Positions 21,461 through 30,626 of a DNA stretch of 64,000 bases are shown here, in pieces. The notes under the pieces are model-generated. The model was not told the DNA's origin, did no database searches, and was given only the letters and a program-made list of their open reading frames with translations. Numbering within the stretch: the first letter of the stretch is position 1; each line of letters begins with the position of its first letter. Position numbers and translations under genes: made by a program. The DNA lies in the NCBI RefSeq assembly GCF_013702265.1, contig NZ_CP059348.1, positions 868,001-932,000 of the forward strand, read 5' to 3'. Source of the stretch: Providencia rettgeri. Lineage in GTDB: Bacteria > Pseudomonadota > Gammaproteobacteria > Enterobacterales > Enterobacteriaceae.

Positions 21461-22120
21461 ATGCATATCAATTTTTATACACCCTATCTTTTGCATATTC
21501 TTGCAACATTTTTGCTAAAAAAATGCTCTCTCTTTATAGTTTCACAAACAAAAGGTTTAATTTTATTCGGAATTTCTTCTGATTTTATTTAAGTTAGAGT
21601 AATTTTAAATTCTGCTCACATAAAATCACTTTTAAAAAAGGCTTGATAAGGTTAATTGAAAATAAACCATCCATATTGTACGGGATTATTCACATACAGA
21701 GTAATTTCATTGAATACTCCAATTGAGAGTATCATTTTTGGAGTATTTGGTGTGGGTTACTATGGAACTTGCTGATTATTAGAATAATCATGAATAAAGG
21801 TGATATCATCGTTCAAAATAACAGCAGAGTTAAGCTGTTAGATGAAGTTCAGACAAAAAGAGAGAATAATAAAAATTATTAATACATTTAACTCTAATTG
21901 AAATGATAAAAAAAGCGAGTAAATAAGCTAGGTAATTTTATTAATATAAGTGTTATTAATAAAATTATTTTAAATGTACTTGAATAATGAAATATAAATA
22001 TGTAATTACTGTTATAAATACCAAACTGATGCTTTCATTGGTAATCTTAAGTCTAATTTATTGTTATTTAATGTATTTTTTACCATTCATCAATAATCCT
22101 TAAATAAAATAAAAAAACAC

Positions 22121-22148
22121 TTGCGCAACATTTCATGAGCGCTATAAT
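22121..22148 (+). promoter_or_regulatory. Strong sigma-70-like promoter in gene-free region
   Basis: TTGCGC (22121-22126), 16-base spacer and perfect TATAAT (22143-22148). No protein-coding start follows; the next strong signal is the terminator at 22444-22473. Confidence 0.55.
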
Positions 22149-22154
22149 GCAGCC

Positions 22155-22473
22155 AATAACATTTAGAAATACTTTTAAATAACTTTTCATCTCGAGTTTT
22201 TTATTTTTCAATTTACTAATGCTAGGGAATAAATAAAGTACTAGTTGATATTTGATTAGGCTTTATATTAAAAATAAATATAATCAATCATACTCGAGTG
22301 TACGATGTTTAGTTGTTAGATGTAAGTTCGGATGTTATTACTGAAGTCAAATGGGCTGACTTTAGACGACACACAGCAAAATGATGTAATAAAAATATTT
22401 CATATTATACTCCTCTATAAATAAGATAAGACTATACTTCCATGCGCCATCATTACGATGGCGTTTTTTTTGT
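22155..22473 (+). ncRNA. Candidate small RNA between promoter and terminator
   Basis: Inferred only from a strong promoter at 22121-22148 and a strong terminator at 22444-22473 with no plausible protein gene between them. The transcript would be about 320 bases and AT-rich. I recognise no known RNA family. Confidence 0.3.
22444..22473 (+). terminator. Strong intrinsic terminator in gene-free region
   Basis: CGCCATC, loop ATTAC, GATGGCG, then eight T (22463-22470). Textbook intrinsic terminator for rightward transcription. Confidence 0.85.
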
Positions 22474-22625
22474 ATGTTTATTTATCTTTTAATCATCAAC
22501 TGTACTATCAGAATTTATGTAAAGAATAGGCCACATGCTGTGTGATGAAGCCTGTGGTTAAATCAATCTTTCTGAGAATATTCATAATTTATCATTTAAT
22601 GATAAAAAGTATCAGAGTATGATGT

Positions 22626-22719
22626 GCACCTCTTCGCTGTGGGGCATTTAGCTATATATCATGTAGCAATACATCATGTAGCAACACATCATACAACAGC
22701 GAAATTCTTTGCCAGGTGC
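22626..22719 (+). repeat. Tandem 15-bp repeats inside a long-range hairpin upstream of yedE
   Basis: Units TCATGTAGCAATACA (22659-22673), TCATGTAGCAACACA (22674-22688) and a partial TCATACAACA (22689-22698). They are enclosed by TTCGCTGT (22633-22640) pairing with ACAGCGAA (22696-22703), and further out by GCACCT (22626-22631) pairing with AGGTGC (22714-22719). The element ends about 26 bases before the yedE start. Confidence 0.7.
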
Positions 22720-22745
22720 TGGCTTGAATCATTCTGGAAGTAAAA

Positions 22746-23960
22746 ATGACTTGGTCTGAGTTTAAATCTCACTATCTCATCGGTTTTTGGAAACCGTTAC
22801 CTGCGGTGATTGCGGCAGGTATCTTATCGACTTATTATTTTGGTTTAACGGGCACTTTTTGGGCTGTAACTGGTGAGTTTACCCGCTGGGGTGGGCATAT
22901 TATGCAGCTATTTGGTGCGCATCCAGAAGAGTGGGGCTATTTCAAAGTTATTGGTTTTCAAGGATCACCATTAGATAGAATTGATGGTGTGATGATTATC
23001 GGTATGTTTGCTGGCTGTTTTGCCGCAGCACTTTGGGCAAATAATGTGAAAATTCGTATGCCGCAGCATCGGGTTCGAATTTTTCAAGCCATCCTCGGCG
23101 GGATTATAGCTGGATTTGGCGCTCGTCTCGCCATGGGATGTAACTTAGCCGCATTCTTTACGGGTATCCCTCAATTCTCGTTACACGCTTGGTTCTTTGC
23201 TGTAGCGACTGCCGTCGGCTCCTACTTTGGTGCCAAATTCACCCTGCTGCCGATGTTCCGTATCGCGGTAAAATTGAAAAAAGTCTCAACAGCATCGCCA
23301 TTAACTCAAAATCCGAATACAGCTAAAAAACGCTTTAAGTTAGGCATGGCTATCTTTGCTGTCGCGCTTGCGTGGGGCTTTTATACATTACTGGATGCAC
23401 CAGTCATGGGCTTTGCTATCTTATGTGGGATTGGTTTTGGTTTACTGATTGAACGCGCCCAAATTTGTTTTACTTCAGCGTTTCGTGATTTATGGATCAC
23501 GGGTCGTACTCATATGGCGAAAGCGATTATCATTGGTATGGCGGTCAGTGCTATTGGTATTTTCAGTTATGTGCAATTGGGCGCGACACCTAAGATTATG
23601 TGGGCAGGCCCAAATGCTGTGATTGGTGGGTTACTGTTCGGATTTGGTATTGTCTTAGCTGGTGGCTGTGAAACTGGCTGGATGTACCGTGCCGTTGAAG
23701 GTCAAGTTCATTACTGGTGGGTTGGTTTCGGTAATATTATCGGTGCGACTATCCTTGCGTATTACTGGGATGATTTAGGCCCATGGTTAGCTACAGACTT
23801 TGACAAAGTGAACTTGCTCGAGACATTTGGTCCGCAAGGTGGCTTGCTCGTCACATATGTTTTATTAGCTATTGTATTTATTTTGATGCTGGTATGGGAA
23901 AAATATTTCTTCCGTAAACGTGCCCAAAAACTGGCGAATACATCCATGGAGGCCGCATGA
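22746..23960 (+). CDS. yedE: YeeE/YedE-family membrane transporter YedE
   Basis: Polytopic inner-membrane protein of the YeeE/YedE (TsuA-like) family, implicated in uptake of thiosulfate-like sulfur or selenium compounds. Two related halves each carry a conserved cysteine motif: MGCNLAAFFTGIPQFS (near residue 130) and AGGCETGWMYRAVEGQ (near 305). The 404-residue sequence matches E. coli YedE throughout. Its stop overlaps the yedF start by four bases (ATGA), so the pair is translationally coupled. The substrate is not settled for this family. Confidence 0.93.
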   Translation: MTWSEFKSHYLIGFWKPLPAVIAAGILSTYYFGLTGTFWAVTGEFTRWGGHIMQLFGAHPEEWGYFKVIGFQGSPLDRIDGVMIIGMFAGCFAAALWANNVKIRMPQHRVRIFQAILGGIIAGFGARLAMGCNLAAFFTGIPQFSLHAWFFAVATAVGSYFGAKFTLLPMFRIAVKLKKVSTASPLTQNPNTAKKRFKLGMAIFAVALAWGFYTLLDAPVMGFAILCGIGFGLLIERAQICFTSAFRDLWITGRTHMAKAIIIGMAVSAIGIFSYVQLGATPKIMWAGPNAVIGGLLFGFGIVLAGGCETGWMYRAVEGQVHYWWVGFGNIIGATILAYYWDDLGPWLATDFDKVNLLETFGPQGGLLVTYVLLAIVFILMLVWEKYFFRKRAQKLANTSMEAA

Positions 23961-24196
23961 GCCATAAAGAAATAGTACCAGATTATCGATTAGATATGGT
24001 GGGCGAACCTTGCCCATATCCTGCGGTTGCGACGTTAGAAGCGATGCCATCGTTAAAACCTGGAGAGATATTAGAAGTGGTGAGTGATTGCCCACAATCT
24101 ATCAATAATATCCCTTTAGATGCAAAAAATTATGGTTATAAAGTGTTGGATATTCAGCAGGATGGGCCGACTATTCGTTATTTAATTCAGAAATAA
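23957..24196 (+). CDS. yedF: TusA-like sulfurtransferase-family protein YedF
   Basis: Small cytoplasmic SirA/TusA-fold protein of 79 residues with the conserved cysteine C19 in VGEPCPYPAVATLEAM, expected to carry sulfur or selenium as a persulfide or similar. Nearly identical to E. coli YedF. Overlaps yedE by four bases; the pairing of a YedE transporter with a TusA-like carrier is a widely conserved module. An ERIC element begins about eight bases downstream. Confidence 0.93.
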   Translation: MSHKEIVPDYRLDMVGEPCPYPAVATLEAMPSLKPGEILEVVSDCPQSINNIPLDAKNYGYKVLDIQQDGPTIRYLIQK

Positions 24197-24203
24197 CAAA
24201 TAC

Positions 24204-24324
24204 GCGTCATATTTTGCACTGTCGCGGTGTTGGCTTCATGCGTTTAGCCCTAGTCACATACTTGTGTATGCTCCTAGGGTCTAACGCATTTGCCGCCTTG
24301 CGACAGCACAAACTATTTAGCGTA
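24204..24324. repeat. ERIC (IRU) element 1
   Basis: About 120-bp imperfect palindrome of the enterobacterial repetitive intergenic consensus type. The core reads CTAGTCACATACTTGTGTAT then GCTCCTAGGG, and the ends read CGTCATA and ACTATTTAG. Arms GCACTGTCGC and GCGACAGCAC pair, as do the inner TGCGTTTAG and CTAACGCA parts. It lies directly after yedF, so it is probably transcribed as a hairpin in the mRNA tail. Confidence 0.85.
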
Positions 24325-24380
24325 TTAAAGCTACCAATCAGTCGTGAAATTACAACTGATTGTTATAGGTGATAGTTCGG

Positions 24381-24890
24381 TTACTCATCCTGCCAGTTAG
24401 CAAGATCTAGCACTAATTCACACTCGTCATCGATATAACCGCCAGTCGGAATAAAGCCGAGTTTTTGGTAAAACTCAAATGGGCTCTCTTCCCCTTCACC
24501 ACAACTATTATACAGCCGTGGGTAACCTTTCTTTTTCAAGTAACGGATCACTTGAATTAAGGCTTCACGCCCAAATCCTAATTTTTGGTAGGGCTCGGCT
24601 ATCATAAATCGCCATAGCATAATGCCATCGTATTCAAGCTCATCATCATCTAGCCCGGAATGCAGCATAATGAATCCTACAGGGATATCATCCGCATAAA
24701 TGCCTCGGTACCAAGCACAGTCAGAGAATTGTGCCTCAACCATGGAATAGGCATTATCTGCCACCATGCTACGTTGTGCTTCACTGAGTGTATGGCTCAG
24801 CAAACAGATTTCCGAAAAGTTTTCAGCTGTTACCTTCTGCAAGGAGACAACGGAATTTTCATCCACTTCTGGCTCGATGAACTCTATCAT
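24381..24890 (-). CDS. GNAT-family N-acetyltransferase
   Basis: Acetyl-CoA-dependent N-acetyltransferase fold. The acetyl-CoA loop is visible as YQKLGFGREALIQVI (about residues 95-109) and the late FEFYQKLGF motif near residue 140 is typical. The sequence recalls spermidine/spermine acetyltransferases of the Bacillus BltD/PaiA type, but the substrate is not certain. I prefer the second ATG (24890): AAGGA then lies six bases upstream, while the first ATG (24896) directly abuts it. Length 169. Single gene, convergent with yedEF. Confidence 0.85.
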   Translation of the reverse strand: MIEFIEPEVDENSVVSLQKVTAENFSEICLLSHTLSEAQRSMVADNAYSMVEAQFSDCAWYRGIYADDIPVGFIMLHSGLDDDELEYDGIMLWRFMIAEPYQKLGFGREALIQVIRYLKKKGYPRLYNSCGEGEESPFEFYQKLGFIPTGGYIDDECELVLDLANWQDE

Positions 24891-25055
24891 AACCATTCCT
24901 TCGCTCGAATATTGACCAAAGCTTCATGAAGAAGCTGCTTGAGTTGTTATTATTGAATAATCAAAATTGCTACTGATTTGTTACATGGATGTAATTTAAT
25001 CAACCAGAGATCGGGAAGGCAGTCAATGACTTAATTGTGGCTATGCAAGCGGGGT

Positions 25056-25096
25056 CTAAAAAGAAAATGGCAACTTGCGTAAATGCCCGTTGCCAT
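25056..25096 (-). terminator. Terminator after rdgC
   Basis: On the minus strand ATGGCAAC and GTTGCCAT (25089-25096 / 25067-25074) form the stem, followed by TTTTCTTTTT. Confidence 0.8.
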
Positions 25097-25126
25097 CGTG
25101 AAGTCAGAGTAAAAAGCTAAATAATA

Positions 25127-26032
25127 TTAATGTTCGGCTTCACCGCCCAGAACATCAATTAGGCGAGCGATTAAGGCGCTGAGTTCGCCTGTCATCAGAA
25201 TATAATCAGCATCAAATTTCTGAGCGAAATCTTCTTTAGGGATATCGTCATTTTGCTCTTTTAGTTTTTCACTGAATTTTAGTTTCTTCAGGGAGCCGTC
25301 ATCTGACAGCATAAACTGAACGCGCTCTTCCCAATCTAACGATAATTTCGTCACTAATTTTCCAGCTTCAATATGGGTGGCAATTTCATCAGAAATTAAG
25401 TCTTGTTTCTTACAACGAATGATCCCGCCTTCTTCTAAAATCGCTTTTAGCTCAGCTTCATCCATAGCGGCAAAACCTTGAGGTAATGCGCCAGAACGTA
25501 CCCATTCAGTCAGCGTTAATTCAATCGGGTCTTTAAAGGTCAAGGGAACAACAGGAAGCGAGCCTAAGCTTTTGCGTAATAACGCTAAATTATCTTCAGC
25601 GCGTTTAGCACTAGCAGCATCGACTATAATCAGTTGATTAACGGTATCAATCCAAATGTAGGTTTTACTGAATTTACTGAATGCGCGCGGAAGTAAGTCA
25701 TGAACCACTTCATCTTTTAGCGAAGCTTTTTCCGTTTTTTTCAGTTGGCGACCTTGGTCTGCTTCTAATTTTTCAATTTTCTCTTGTAATGCTTGCTTGA
25801 TCACGGGGGATGGCAGCATCTTATCTTCTTTCTTGGCACAAATAAGAATTTGATTATTTGCAGCATGGGTAAGTGCATCTGCCCCACGCATTGGCGGAAC
25901 CCAGCCAGTTTTCATCATGTCTTGGCTTCCACAAGGGGTATAAGCTAGCGGCGCAAGTTGTCTTTCCAGATCATCCGCGGAGAGTGCCAAATCCCGATTC
26001 AGGCGATAGACCAATATATTCTTGAACCACAT
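25127..26032 (-). CDS. rdgC: Recombination-associated protein RdgC
   Basis: Ring-forming, sequence-nonspecific DNA-binding protein of the nucleoid that limits RecA filament activity. The 301-residue sequence matches E. coli RdgC throughout ([15 protein letters not shown] at the start, [21 protein letters not shown] in the middle, [15 protein letters not shown] near the end). Divergent from mak, the same pair as in E. coli. Confidence 0.95.
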   Translation of the reverse strand: MWFKNILVYRLNRDLALSADDLERQLAPLAYTPCGSQDMMKTGWVPPMRGADALTHAANNQILICAKKEDKMLPSPVIKQALQEKIEKLEADQGRQLKKTEKASLKDEVVHDLLPRAFSKFSKTYIWIDTVNQLIIVDAASAKRAEDNLALLRKSLGSLPVVPLTFKDPIELTLTEWVRSGALPQGFAAMDEAELKAILEEGGIIRCKKQDLISDEIATHIEAGKLVTKLSLDWEERVQFMLSDDGSLKKLKFSEKLKEQNDDIPKEDFAQKFDADYILMTGELSALIARLIDVLGGEAEH

Positions 26033-26104
26033 GAAAAACCTACCTTTGTCATTAAAAACATGTTTAGCAAGGCGGATATGATAGCGAATTGTCCGTTATT
26101 AAGC

Positions 26105-26136
26105 GAAAAAAAATGCCCGCCATTTTGCGGGTTTTA
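26105..26136. other. Terminator-like hairpin in the rdgC-mak divergent region
   Basis: CCCGC (26116-26120) pairs with GCGGG (26127-26131). On the plus strand TTTT follows; on the minus strand, after GCCCGC...GCGGGC, a longer T-run (complement of about 26106-26113) follows. It lies about 85 bases before the rdgC start on the minus strand, so it could act as an attenuator or end of a short transcript. Confidence 0.5.
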
Positions 26137-26207
26137 CTTTCTATAAAGGTCGTCTAATAATGTAAGCAGGCAATTAAATGAAAAATCGATAATAAGCGAG
26201 TGCCATT

Positions 26208-27116
26208 ATGAGAATAGGGATTGATTTAGGCGGTACAAAAATTGAAGTGGTCGCGCTGGATGATGGCGGCAATATTCTATTTCGTCAGCGTATGCCAACG
26301 CCGAGAGGCGATTATCAAGGCACTCTTGATGCAATTAAGCATTTAGTTGATGAGGCAGAAACCGCAACAGGGCAAGTCGGGAGTGTGGGGTTAGGGATAC
26401 CCGGAACACTTTCTCCAGTGACGGGAAAAGTGAAAAATGCCAATTCCACATGGTTAAACGGACAACCATTCGATAAAGATCTCGCTGAATGTTTAGGTCG
26501 CCCTATCAAAATGGCGAATGATGCCAATTGCCTTGCCGTTTCAGAAGCCGTCGATGGCGCAGGGGCAGGCGCCAAAGTGGTGTTTGCCGTGATCATCGGA
26601 ACGGGTTGCGGTGCGGGAATAGCCATCAATGGGCAAGTTCATTCTGGTGGAAATGGCGTAGCAGGTGAGTGGGGACATAACCCTTTACCATGGCAAGATG
26701 ACCAAGACCGGCTATTTCTGGCAGACGAAAAGTGTTATTGCGGACTGACTGGCTGTACTGAGCAATTTGTTTCCGGTACCGGTTTTATGGCGGATTATAA
26801 AAAACTGGCCGGAGAATCTAAAACAGGCACCGAAATTATTCAATTAGCAAAAAATGGCAATAAACACGCGATAAAAGCCTTTGAACATTACCAAAATCGC
26901 CTAGCAAAAGCATTAGCACAAGCCGTCAACATGCTAGACCCAGACGTCATAGTGTTAGGGGGTGGAATGAGCAATGTCGATGAACTCTATGAAAATCTGC
27001 CAGAAAAGATTCGCCAATGGGTGTTTGGTAGAGAGTTTGATACGCCAATTCGGAAGGCGGAGCATGGGGATTCGAGTGGGGTGCGGGGGGCCGCCTGGCT
27101 CTGCTCTGAGGGTTAA
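26208..27116 (+). CDS. mak: Fructokinase (ROK family)
   Basis: Phosphorylates free fructose (manno(fructo)kinase). ROK-family features: N-terminal phosphate motif [20 protein letters not shown]-binding segment [16 protein letters not shown], and the zinc motif [17 protein letters not shown] around residue 178. The 302-residue protein aligns with E. coli Mak to the end ([13 protein letters not shown]). The 3' end abuts ERIC element 2. Confidence 0.94.
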   Translation: MRIGIDLGGTKIEVVALDDGGNILFRQRMPTPRGDYQGTLDAIKHLVDEAETATGQVGSVGLGIPGTLSPVTGKVKNANSTWLNGQPFDKDLAECLGRPIKMANDANCLAVSEAVDGAGAGAKVVFAVIIGTGCGAGIAINGQVHSGGNGVAGEWGHNPLPWQDDQDRLFLADEKCYCGLTGCTEQFVSGTGFMADYKKLAGESKTGTEIIQLAKNGNKHAIKAFEHYQNRLAKALAQAVNMLDPDVIVLGGGMSNVDELYENLPEKIRQWVFGREFDTPIRKAEHGDSSGVRGAAWLCSEG

Positions 27117-27118
27117 TG

Positions 27119-27240
27119 CTCGTCATACTTCACGCTGTAGCTGCGTTGGCTACGTTCGCTAACCCTCGTCACATACTCGTGTATGCTCCTAGGGATTAGC
27201 CTCCCTTACCGCCTTGCTACAACGCGAATTATTTAGAGCA
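27119..27240. repeat. ERIC (IRU) element 2
   Basis: Clear ERIC copy: opening CGTCATACTTCA, GCTGCGTTGGCTAC, core CGTCACATACTCGTGTATG then CTCCTAGGGATTAG, GCCTTGCTACAACG, and closing CGAATTATTTAGAG. It begins within three bases of the mak stop codon. Confidence 0.92.
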
Positions 27241-27655
27241 ATGGGTGAGGGGAAGGGTGAAAAAGATAAAAGAATAAAAGGCAAAAGAAAGGTAAAAGTA
27301 AAAGAAGGGCAAAAGAGGAAAGTGAGCTGGTGGAGTTGTCTACTTATAAAGTGAGTGTTGGTGGGTTATATGGGGAATAGCGGGTTTTATCGATAACTCA
27401 AATAATAGCGGTGATTTTTATCGGATAAATCTATTTTTGTGAGCTATATAAAAGTCGGGATTCATAAATGGACTAAAACCGTGATTTAGTCACAAAAAAT
27501 GGTTACTGTTTGCAGGCATTATCATTAAAACTTGATATCCAACACACAGTGACAGACTCAATTTCGGGTATGGTTGGGTTTTTGACCAATAACCATGAAA
27601 TGAATCTGGACTTTATGAGAGGCATTCTCTCAAAAGGCAACAAAGGGGATTTAAC
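27241..27655 (+). other. Purine-rich tract and cpdB leader
   Basis: From 27241 to about 27336 the plus strand is almost pure A and G. After that comes ordinary AT-rich sequence up to the cpdB start, with AAAGGGG-type Shine-Dalgarno sequence about 8-14 bases before the start codon. No gene is seen. Confidence 0.45.
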
Positions 27656-29605
27656 GTGAAAAAGGCTCTAAAACTTTCATCTTTGGCACTGCTGGTGGCA
27701 TTTAATGCCAACGCTGCCACAGTTGACTTGCGTGTTATGGAAACATCCGATGTACACAGCAACCTCATTGACTTCGACTACTACAAAGACAAATCTACCG
27801 AACAATTTGGACTGGTACGTACTGCGACATTAATCAAAGCTGCGAAAAATGAAGCCACCAACGCTATCCTAGTGGATAACGGTGACTTAATCCAAGGTAG
27901 TCCACTGGCTGACTATATGGCCAACAAAGGCTTGAAAGAAGGGGAATCTCACCCTGCTCACAGCTTAATGAACACCATGGGCTACACCGTCGGTAACTTT
28001 GGTAACCACGAGTTCAACTTTGGTTTAGATTACCTGAAACAAGCCATTGCAGGCGCGAAATTCCCTTACGTCAACGCCAATATCGTTGATGCTAAAACGG
28101 GTGAAAACTATTTCAAACCGTACATCATCGTTGATACTCCGGTAAAAGACCGTGATGGCAAAACGCACACCATTAAAGTCGGTTATATCGGCTTTGTTCC
28201 GCCACAAATCATGATTTGGGATAAACCAAACTTAGAAGGCAAAGTGAAGGTGAATGACATCACTGAAACTGCTAAAAAGTTTGTGCCACAAATGAAAAAA
28301 GAGGGCGCTGACCTGATTGTGGCAATTCCTCACTCAGGATTCTCACAAGAGCCATACAAAGCGATGGCAGAAAACTCGGTTTACTATCTCAGCGAAGTGC
28401 CGGGCATCAACGCCATTATGTTTGGTCACTCACACGGTGTGTTCCCAAGCAAAGAATTTGCCGATATTAAAGGCGTCGATGTGGCAAAAGGTACCGTCAA
28501 CGGTATTCCAGCAGTTATGCCTGGGCAATGGGGCGACCATTTAGGCGTGGTTGATTTGGTGGTTAACAATGACAGCGGCGATTGGAAAGTGGTTGAAGCT
28601 CAAGCCCATGCCCGCCCTGTTTATGATAAAGCCAACAAGAAAGCACTGGTTGAGCGCGATGAATCGCTTGTGAAAATCATCCAAGAGCAGCATCAAGGTA
28701 CCCGTGATTTCGTGGGTAAACTGATTGGTAAAGCTTCTGAAAACATGTACAGCTACTTGGCATTAGTTCAAAGTGATCCAACGGTTCAGATTGTGAATGA
28801 TGCTCAGATGGATTACACCCGTAACTTTATCCAAGGTGACCCAGACTTAGCTGACCTACCAGTATTAGCGGCAGCGGCACCATTCAAAGCCGGTGGACGT
28901 AAAAATGCGCCTTCTGAGTTTGTTGAAGTGGAAAAAGGGGATTTAACTTTCCGTAATGCGGCTGACTTATATCTCTATCCAAATACGTTAGTGGTTGTGA
29001 AAGCAACAGGTGCGGATGTGGTTGAATGGTTAGAGTGCTCTGCGGGCATGTTCAACCAGATCGATGCACAATCAACTAAACCACAAAGCCTGATTAACTG
29101 GGATGGTTTCAGAACCTATAACTTTGACACCATTAGCGGTGTCAATTACCAGATTGACCTGACTCAGCCAGCTAAATATGACACCGATTGCCAAGTGGTC
29201 AATAAAGATGCTAATCGTATCAAAAATGTGACTTACCAAGGCAAACCAATCGATCCTAAAGCGGCATTCTTAATCGCGACTAATAACTATCGTGGTTACG
29301 GCGGTAAATTTGCAGGTACTGGTGATGCGCATATTGCGTTTGCTTCGCCAGATGAAAACCGTGCAATTTTAGCGGCGTATATCGCTAAAGTGTCTAAAGA
29401 AAAAGGCGAAGTGGTTTCGAAGGCTGATAATAACTGGTCCTTCACGCCAATTAAAACCGATAAAAAACTTGATGTACGCTTTGAAACTTCACCAAGTGAA
29501 AAAGCCGCCGAGTTTATTCAGCAACATGCTCAATATCCAATGAAAAAAGTGGGTACTGACGATATCGGTTTTGCTATTTACCAAGTTGATTTAACCGCTA
29601 AGTAA
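27656..29605 (+). CDS. cpdB: Periplasmic 2',3'-cyclic-nucleotide 2'-phosphodiesterase / 3'-nucleotidase
   Basis: Periplasmic metallophosphoesterase that releases nucleosides from cyclic and 3' nucleotides. The start is GTG at 27656. The signal peptide is [20 protein letters not shown], cleaved before ATVDLR. Metal-binding motifs follow: SDVHSN (31-36), [19 protein letters not shown] and [11 protein letters not shown]-terminal 5'-nucleotidase domain completes it. The 649-residue length is normal. Monocistronic with its own terminator. Confidence 0.95.
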   Translation: MKKALKLSSLALLVAFNANAATVDLRVMETSDVHSNLIDFDYYKDKSTEQFGLVRTATLIKAAKNEATNAILVDNGDLIQGSPLADYMANKGLKEGESHPAHSLMNTMGYTVGNFGNHEFNFGLDYLKQAIAGAKFPYVNANIVDAKTGENYFKPYIIVDTPVKDRDGKTHTIKVGYIGFVPPQIMIWDKPNLEGKVKVNDITETAKKFVPQMKKEGADLIVAIPHSGFSQEPYKAMAENSVYYLSEVPGINAIMFGHSHGVFPSKEFADIKGVDVAKGTVNGIPAVMPGQWGDHLGVVDLVVNNDSGDWKVVEAQAHARPVYDKANKKALVERDESLVKIIQEQHQGTRDFVGKLIGKASENMYSYLALVQSDPTVQIVNDAQMDYTRNFIQGDPDLADLPVLAAAAPFKAGGRKNAPSEFVEVEKGDLTFRNAADLYLYPNTLVVVKATGADVVEWLECSAGMFNQIDAQSTKPQSLINWDGFRTYNFDTISGVNYQIDLTQPAKYDTDCQVVNKDANRIKNVTYQGKPIDPKAAFLIATNNYRGYGGKFAGTGDAHIAFASPDENRAILAAYIAKVSKEKGEVVSKADNNWSFTPIKTDKKLDVRFETSPSEKAAEFIQQHAQYPMKKVGTDDIGFAIYQVDLTAK

Positions 29606-29631
29606 TAGCAGTCATAAAATATTGATAACCG

Positions 29632-29662
29632 AAAGCCTGCCACTTGTGTCAGGCTTTTTTTT
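29632..29662 (+). terminator. Terminator after cpdB
   Basis: AAAGCCTG / CAGGCTTT stem (29632-29639 and 29650-29657) and a T-run of eight. Confidence 0.9.
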
Positions 29663-29794
29663 CATAGAAAGAAATGTATGTGTGATGACATTTATGTGAA
29701 AAAAATAATTAGGGAGAGTGTCATAAAGGAACGAGGTACCGAGGTATCGAAAATAGCTGATTGGCAATGTGCCAGCAAAAGCGGATTAATACAG

Positions 29795-29844
29795 AAATAA
29801 AATTCGGGGAGTTTAAACTTAAGAGTAAATGGCAGCTCCCCGAA
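29795..29844 (-). terminator. Terminator of the small exported-protein gene
   Basis: TTCGGGGAG (29803-29811) pairs with CTCCCCGAA (29836-29844). Read on the minus strand, the stem is followed by TTTTATTTC. It begins 30 bases past the gene's stop. Confidence 0.7.
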
Positions 29845-29873
29845 ATATTATGCTTATTACATCTTCAATTAAC

Positions 29874-30173
29874 TTATTCATAAGTCACGTTTAACATAGG
29901 TAATTTACTGTATTTGTCATATTCAACTTTGACATACTCGGATTCCACTTTTTTACCATTTTGCAATGAACCTGAAGCGGTGACTGTTTTACCATTGCGA
30001 TAACAATCAATATTTACGTGAGTTTTTTGTGAAATATCCACTTCACACTGAGGCTCATAGATATAACCACCAAATGAAACTGTACCTCCTGAAGATGGGT
30101 TGATATTACTTGCAAAAGAACAACTCGAAATGAAGATTGCCACTACAGTAGTTAATAAAGATAAACGTTTCAT
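29874..30173 (-). CDS. Small exported protein, unknown function
   Basis: Not recognised. The 99-residue product starts at 30173, where AAGGGGG lies about seven bases upstream; a further in-frame ATG at 30194 lacks a good site. The N-terminus is a signal peptide (MKRLSLLTTVVAIFISS). A cysteine follows in ISSC, which fits a lipobox, but cleavage after SFA is also possible. The mature part contains GGTVSFGGYIYEPQCEVD, which resembles the first strand and cysteine of type 1 pilins, yet the protein is too short for a full pilin. A terminator follows; the gene is monocistronic. Confidence 0.6.
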   Translation of the reverse strand: MKRLSLLTTVVAIFISSCSFASNINPSSGGTVSFGGYIYEPQCEVDISQKTHVNIDCYRNGKTVTASGSLQNGKKVESEYVKVEYDKYSKLPMLNVTYE

Positions 30174-30560
30174 AGTCCACCCCCTTAATAACACTGACCA
30201 CCATCCAATACTGCTTCTGTGCTCTTATTTTTAGTGTAGTTCAAATACCGATAATGCAAAAATAAAAGTTTAGTCTATAAGTAAATACTATTACCCTGAG
30301 GATATAACATATTGATGTCAATCAAATTAAGGTTATTTTTCAGTTTTATATAAGTGATTAAAAAAAGCTGTTTTTTATAAAATTGCGACCAATATATAAA
30401 AATGAAATATTATTTTTGAATAAGTGGTCGGCGATTTTGAATGATAATTAAGAGACTGTTTTATGCTGGGATAATTTGTGATAGGAGAGATTTTTGTATT
30501 GTTAAGAATTTAATGAAATTCAGATTTGTTATATATTTAAATATATAATGATTTGAGTGA
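30174..30560. other. AT-rich spacer
   Basis: No gene, repeat or structured RNA that I can support between the small exported-protein gene and the terminator of the nitroreductase-family gene. Confidence 0.4.
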
Positions 30561-30599
30561 ATAAATAAAATAAAGCCCCTGCAAACATTTGCAGAGGCT
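30561..30599 (-). terminator. Terminator after the nitroreductase-family gene
   Basis: Minus-strand stem AGCCTCTGCAAA / TTTGCAGGGGCT (complement of 30588-30599 and 30574-30585) with one G-U pair, then TTTATTTTATTT. Confidence 0.8.
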
Positions 30600-30626
30600 A
30601 TAAAGATAATAACGTTCAGTGATGAA

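Larger units (their letters stand above)
21461..22745. other. 1.3-kb AT-rich region without a convincing gene
   Basis: No reading frame here looks like a normal protein gene. Seen directly: a 10-bp inverted repeat AATACTCCAA / TTGGAGTATT (21713-21747), a second short dyad TGATTATT-AG-AATAATCA (21773-21790), a strong promoter (22121-22148), a strong terminator (22444-22473), a tiny minus-strand frame with a good ribosome binding site (22362-22416), and tandem 15-bp repeats within a hairpin just upstream of yedE. Confidence 0.6.

Noticed and set aside
22080-22190. 36-codon minus-strand frame starting MKSYLKVFLNVIGC
   Set aside because: Hydrophobic but in very AT-rich DNA, with no ribosome binding site, and it overlaps the plus-strand promoter; likely chance.
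21461-22745. CRISPR array or phage/IS remnant in the gene desert
   Set aside because: Only two and a half short tandem units without spacers, and no transposase or integrase fragments seen in any frame.
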